A DNA stretch of 64,000 nucleotides, taken from the NCBI GenBank assembly GCA_030248195.1, contig JASAND010007004.1:25139-89138 (forward strand), given 5' to 3'. This document shows positions 61,488-64,000 of the stretch, piece by piece. Under the pieces are notes generated by a model. It saw nothing but the letters and a program-made list of their open reading frames with translations. It did no database searches and was not told the DNA's origin. The translations under genes and the position numbers were made by a program. The stretch comes from Trissonchulus latispiculum (Eukaryota; Nematoda; Enoplea; Enoplida; Ironidae). The stretch's first letter is position 1. The number at the start of each line of letters is the position of its first letter.

Positions 61488-61925
61488 TGTTAAAAACCTA
61501 CTTTTTCTAAGTTTCTTCATTCCTTTTGTGTAATAACACTGGCTTTGCAATATTAGCTATCTAATTTGCATATCTAATTTGCATATTCCAAATTGTCATC
61601 AAAATTGGGGTTATATAAACGGAAGCATTCTTCATTCTATTCATTCGATTCAATTTGCCTTATTACTGTTCATCTGTCGTACAGTCGGGCCAGTAGTGCC
61701 AATTTATGCTTATTGACTGCCTTCATGATCCGCCTTCAGTAAATCACCGTAAGTTCTTATTAAACATCATGGCCTCTTTTTCTTTCTATTAGGGTATCTT
61801 AGTTAGGATTTATCTTTTCTATTAGAGCGAGTTGCCCCTACTATTTGAGCGACCTAAAAGAACCTGCTATCGTTTCGCCATTTAAGTGCCGGTTTAGTAA
61901 CCGGACAGTAAACCGGTAGTTAACA
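61488..61925 (+). mobile_element. Candidate 5' LTR of an LTR retrotransposon (438 bp)
   Basis: It starts TGTTAA and ends TTAACA, a perfect 6-bp terminal inverted repeat of the usual TG..CA form. GGTTATATAAACGG (TATA at 61,612-61,618) would be its promoter. Two bases after the end comes a primer-binding site. Part of the same LTR sequence is found degraded at 46,180-46,323, which supports its being a repeated unit. The 5' boundary is the less certain one. Confidence 0.6.
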
Positions 61926-61927
61926 TT

Positions 61928-61945
61928 TGGCGACCGTGACAGGAC
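61928..61945 (+). promoter_or_regulatory. Primer-binding site, tRNA-Arg-like
   Basis: TGGCGACCGTGACAGGAC begins with TGG (complement of CCA). Its complement, GTCCTGTCACGGTCGCCA, looks like the 3' end of a tRNA-Arg(UCG)-type tRNA. Position two bases after the LTR end is canonical. The tRNA identity is from general knowledge of tRNA-Arg acceptors, not from a local gene. Confidence 0.6.
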
Positions 61946-62901
61946 CACTGTCCGGTTTGCTAAATTGAAAAAGTTTCAAATTTCGTAATTTTTCAAAAAC
62001 GATTTTTGAACTTAATTTTGCGATTTACTGAATAAAACTTATATCTTTATAATCGCAAATTAGGAGAATCTTTTAAAATACTTTTTGCTTAAGTTTGAAG
62101 ACTTTTTAAATTCTCCTATTGTGTAGGGTGCAACTCGAGAATCAAAGAAATCCTAATGGGGATTTGAAATAGTAGTATAAGAGGGCTTATAGTAGTATAA
62201 AATGATGTGGTTCATTCTTTTCTCCTGGTTGTTGAACTTTCCCGATACTGGGAAATCTTGACAACAGGGAAGCAACAGAAGCTGCCCTAGATTCATTATT
62301 GGAAATAAACTTTCCAACTTTTGAAAATTTTTGTGATCCCCAAAGTAATTTTGTAGTCTACTTTAACGAACGTTTGGGGCTAAATAAAATTTAGTTTGAC
62401 GACGCCTATTTTCTGAAATTTTCTGAAGGCATTTAAGGCCAAAGTTTCTAATTTTCTAGGCCAATTTTTGCAAATTTTGGAAATTTCCCAATCGACTCAA
62501 AGGCATAATTGTCGTAAAAATGGACGCATTTGCTCCAAATAAAGGACAAGCCTAGACGCAAAACATCGTACTAGGTTGGATAATATTTGGAATTATAGCT
62601 TTTAGTGTGAATTTTGGATATCCCCCTTTCCCCCTAACCTTGACTTCTCTTCAAGTCATTGGGCGTTGTTGATTTTTTTCTAATTTCAGGTAAGCCGAAG
62701 GAAAAGAAATTTTCATTCGGACTTACTTTACTTTTTTTGCAACAATGCCCCTATAAAAATATCACCCCCCCTCCCCCCCCCCCCTTTTTTTTGTTAGATC
62801 AGGAATTCTAGTAATGTTGTACTTTTATTTGGAGTAAGTCCAGTGAATTTGAATTTGTTGAATGGGCCGATTGGAGGTAAACTTCTTCCGAAGTTCTGTA
62901 A
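61946..62901 (+). other. Retrotransposon leader / decayed gag 5' part
   Basis: An open run at 62,236-62,391 encodes 52 residues with an acidic, gag-like look (DNREATEAALDSLLEINF), then a stop. A C-rich tract at 62,766-62,785 and T-rich sequence follow. No continuous ORF links the primer site with the CCHC ORF, so this copy is either frameshifted or uses an unusually long leader. Confidence 0.4.
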
Positions 62902-63816
62902 TTCCTAATTTTTTGTAGCTCTTTTGACTTTTTTAATCTAAGAATTTTGGATACCCGATTTCGTTTACAGAAAGAGAAACTGCCCCCGAAGTTGTCATTT
63001 TTCCGTGATATTTTTGGATTTTTTCATTTATTAGCCGATTGTAGTTGCAATATGCGTAGTTATAGCCATATTTGGAGCAATAATTTTCCTACAAGACAGT
63101 TTCGTTCGTGTTTTTTGTGTCACAAAGTTGGCCATTTAATGGCTACGTGTCCCATACGTATGTATAATTTTCGATCCCGATTTTCTTTTCGTGCCCATCC
63201 GCGCAATATTTCGAGAAGTTCACGCAATGATAATTTTGCGTTTTCACCGAGAACTACGAATTTTTCGTCCAATTTTTCGATTTCGCCGACATACGTACGT
63301 AGTTCCAGAAATGGTTTTTCTCCACCAAGTTTGCTGAGTATATACGTTCCCCCACCCATCAGATGTTTTTCGTGTGGTTTTTTCTGTTTTCCAAACACGA
63401 ATTCAAACCATTTGAGAAGCATAAATTATGGAATTCGCTACAGTGACAATTTCGCCCCCCTTGCAGATCCCCAATTTCGAACTTTTTCTGGTCGAAATTC
63501 AAGTTCTACGTACAGAAACGAATTCAATGTTATTCCTAGTTGTGGCCAAGGAAACTACACCAGAAACAACCATTCTTTTCGTCCTAACCCTCAGACTTCT
63601 TTTTCTAGGTCGAAAAATCCTTCGAAAAATGGTCGTTTTCGAACCTTTGATGTATGTTCGGATTTTTCAGGCGAAAAATTTTTTACGGAGTGGCAGAACC
63701 AAACGAATAGCGCAATGAGGAGTAGCCCTATGAACTGCTACTATAACCAATATTTGTTTCCTAGATTTGTTTCGCCAAGATTTTCTACAAGCAAAACATT
63801 TTCGATATGGCCATAG
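62902..63816 (+). CDS. Retrotransposon gag-like ORF with CCHC zinc knuckle
   Basis: The frame is open from 62,902; the first TTG is at 62,947 and the first ATG is near 63,052. Counting from the TTG, CFLCHKVGHLMATC has Cys55, Cys58, His63 and Cys68, the C-x2-C-x4-H-x4-C nucleocapsid knuckle that binds RNA. The rest is Phe/Ser/Arg/Asn-rich and low in complexity (NFSSNFSISPT, FVSPRFSTSKTF), and no capsid homology domain was recognised. It lies downstream of an LTR and primer site in the same orientation. Protease and polymerase would lie beyond the window. Lack of an early ATG and the broken upstream segment suggest a damaged copy. Confidence 0.6.
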   Translation, partial: FLIFCSSFDFFNLRILDTRFRLQKEKLPPKLSFFRDIFGFFHLLADCSCNMRSYSHIWSNNFPTRQFRSCFLCHKVGHLMATCPIRMYNFRSRFSFRAHPRNISRSSRNDNFAFSPRTTNFSSNFSISPTYVRSSRNGFSPPSLLSIYVPPPIRCFSCGFFCFPNTNSNHLRSINYGIRYSDNFAPLADPQFRTFSGRNSSSTYRNEFNVIPSCGQGNYTRNNHSFRPNPQTSFSRSKNPSKNGRFRTFDVCSDFSGEKFFTEWQNQTNSAMRSSPMNCYYNQYLFPRFVSPRFSTSKTFSIWP

Positions 63817-64000
63817 TGCTATTTGGCCCAAATTTCAAAATATTTCTGGTCGATTTGTAAGATTGGGCCCTCAGAGCCAAATGAACAGTAGTTTTAGGCC
63901 AAGCGCGATGCGCTCGAACGAAATTTCACTTTCTTATCCCTCGAATTTTGCATCTTTTGAGTCGAAATTTTTTGGAAAATGTCCGTTTTTGGCCCCCAAA

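Overview
The window is a metazoan-type nuclear sequence: AT-rich, gene-poor, dense in transposable elements and microsatellites, with spliced genes. The phylum cannot be named from the sequence alone. The evidence for an animal is two paralogous seven-transmembrane receptor genes with short GT-AG introns and a small secreted-peptide precursor ending in a dibasic site, a Cys-ring peptide and an amidation glycine.

Genes. Receptor A (14,211-16,347, +) can be modelled as three exons: a signal-peptide exon, a short ectodomain exon and a large seven-helix exon. Both introns are in phase 2 and the joined frame closes at 543 residues. Receptor B (31,066-about 33,118, -) is a paralog with a matching large exon and a candidate second exon in the same phases; its first exon was not found, and a 3.0-kb transposon sits just upstream of exon 2. 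Between the two convergent receptors lies a 66-residue neuropeptide-like precursor (20,252-20,452, -). A receptor / peptide / receptor locus is the most interesting protein-level hypothesis here.

Repeats. The rest is mainly mobile or structured DNA. (i) Family A, three copies (about 8.7-10.8, 20.9-23.7 and 56.9-59.1 kb), is a hairpin-dense non-coding repeat. Its core is an array of short GGCC-stem hairpins spaced about every 32-38 nt, with pairing kept while sequence differs. (ii) A 7.2-kb imperfect inverted repeat (45.28-52.51 kb) has a left arm interrupted by a Mutator-like (MULE) transposon. That transposon has TIRs, a 9-10-bp target duplication and a decayed FLYWCH/DDE transposase, and is itself split by a 596-bp fold-back element with an 8-bp duplication. 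(iii) Several hAT-like or TIR elements have definable ends: 11,853-12,201, 19,314-20,157, 33,214-36,251, 54,830-56,092 and 58,228-59,007. (iv) Fold-back families recur at 18.2-19.2, 48.4-49.0 and 59.2-59.7 kb. (v) tRNA-derived SINE-like units lie at 49.8-53.3 kb and a tRNA-like gene at 60.0 kb. (vi) The 5' end of an LTR retrotransposon starts at about 61.49 kb, with LTR, tRNA-Arg-like primer site, leader and a CCHC-knuckle gag ORF cut by the window edge. (vii) A dispersed repeat occurs at 3.9-5.25, 40.36-41.4 and 42.1-42.7 kb.

Long stretches (1-3.88, 6.35-8.7, 23.8-30.7, 52.5-53.1 kb) show no gene that can be supported. All boundaries and models come from reading the sequence; no search or folding program was run.
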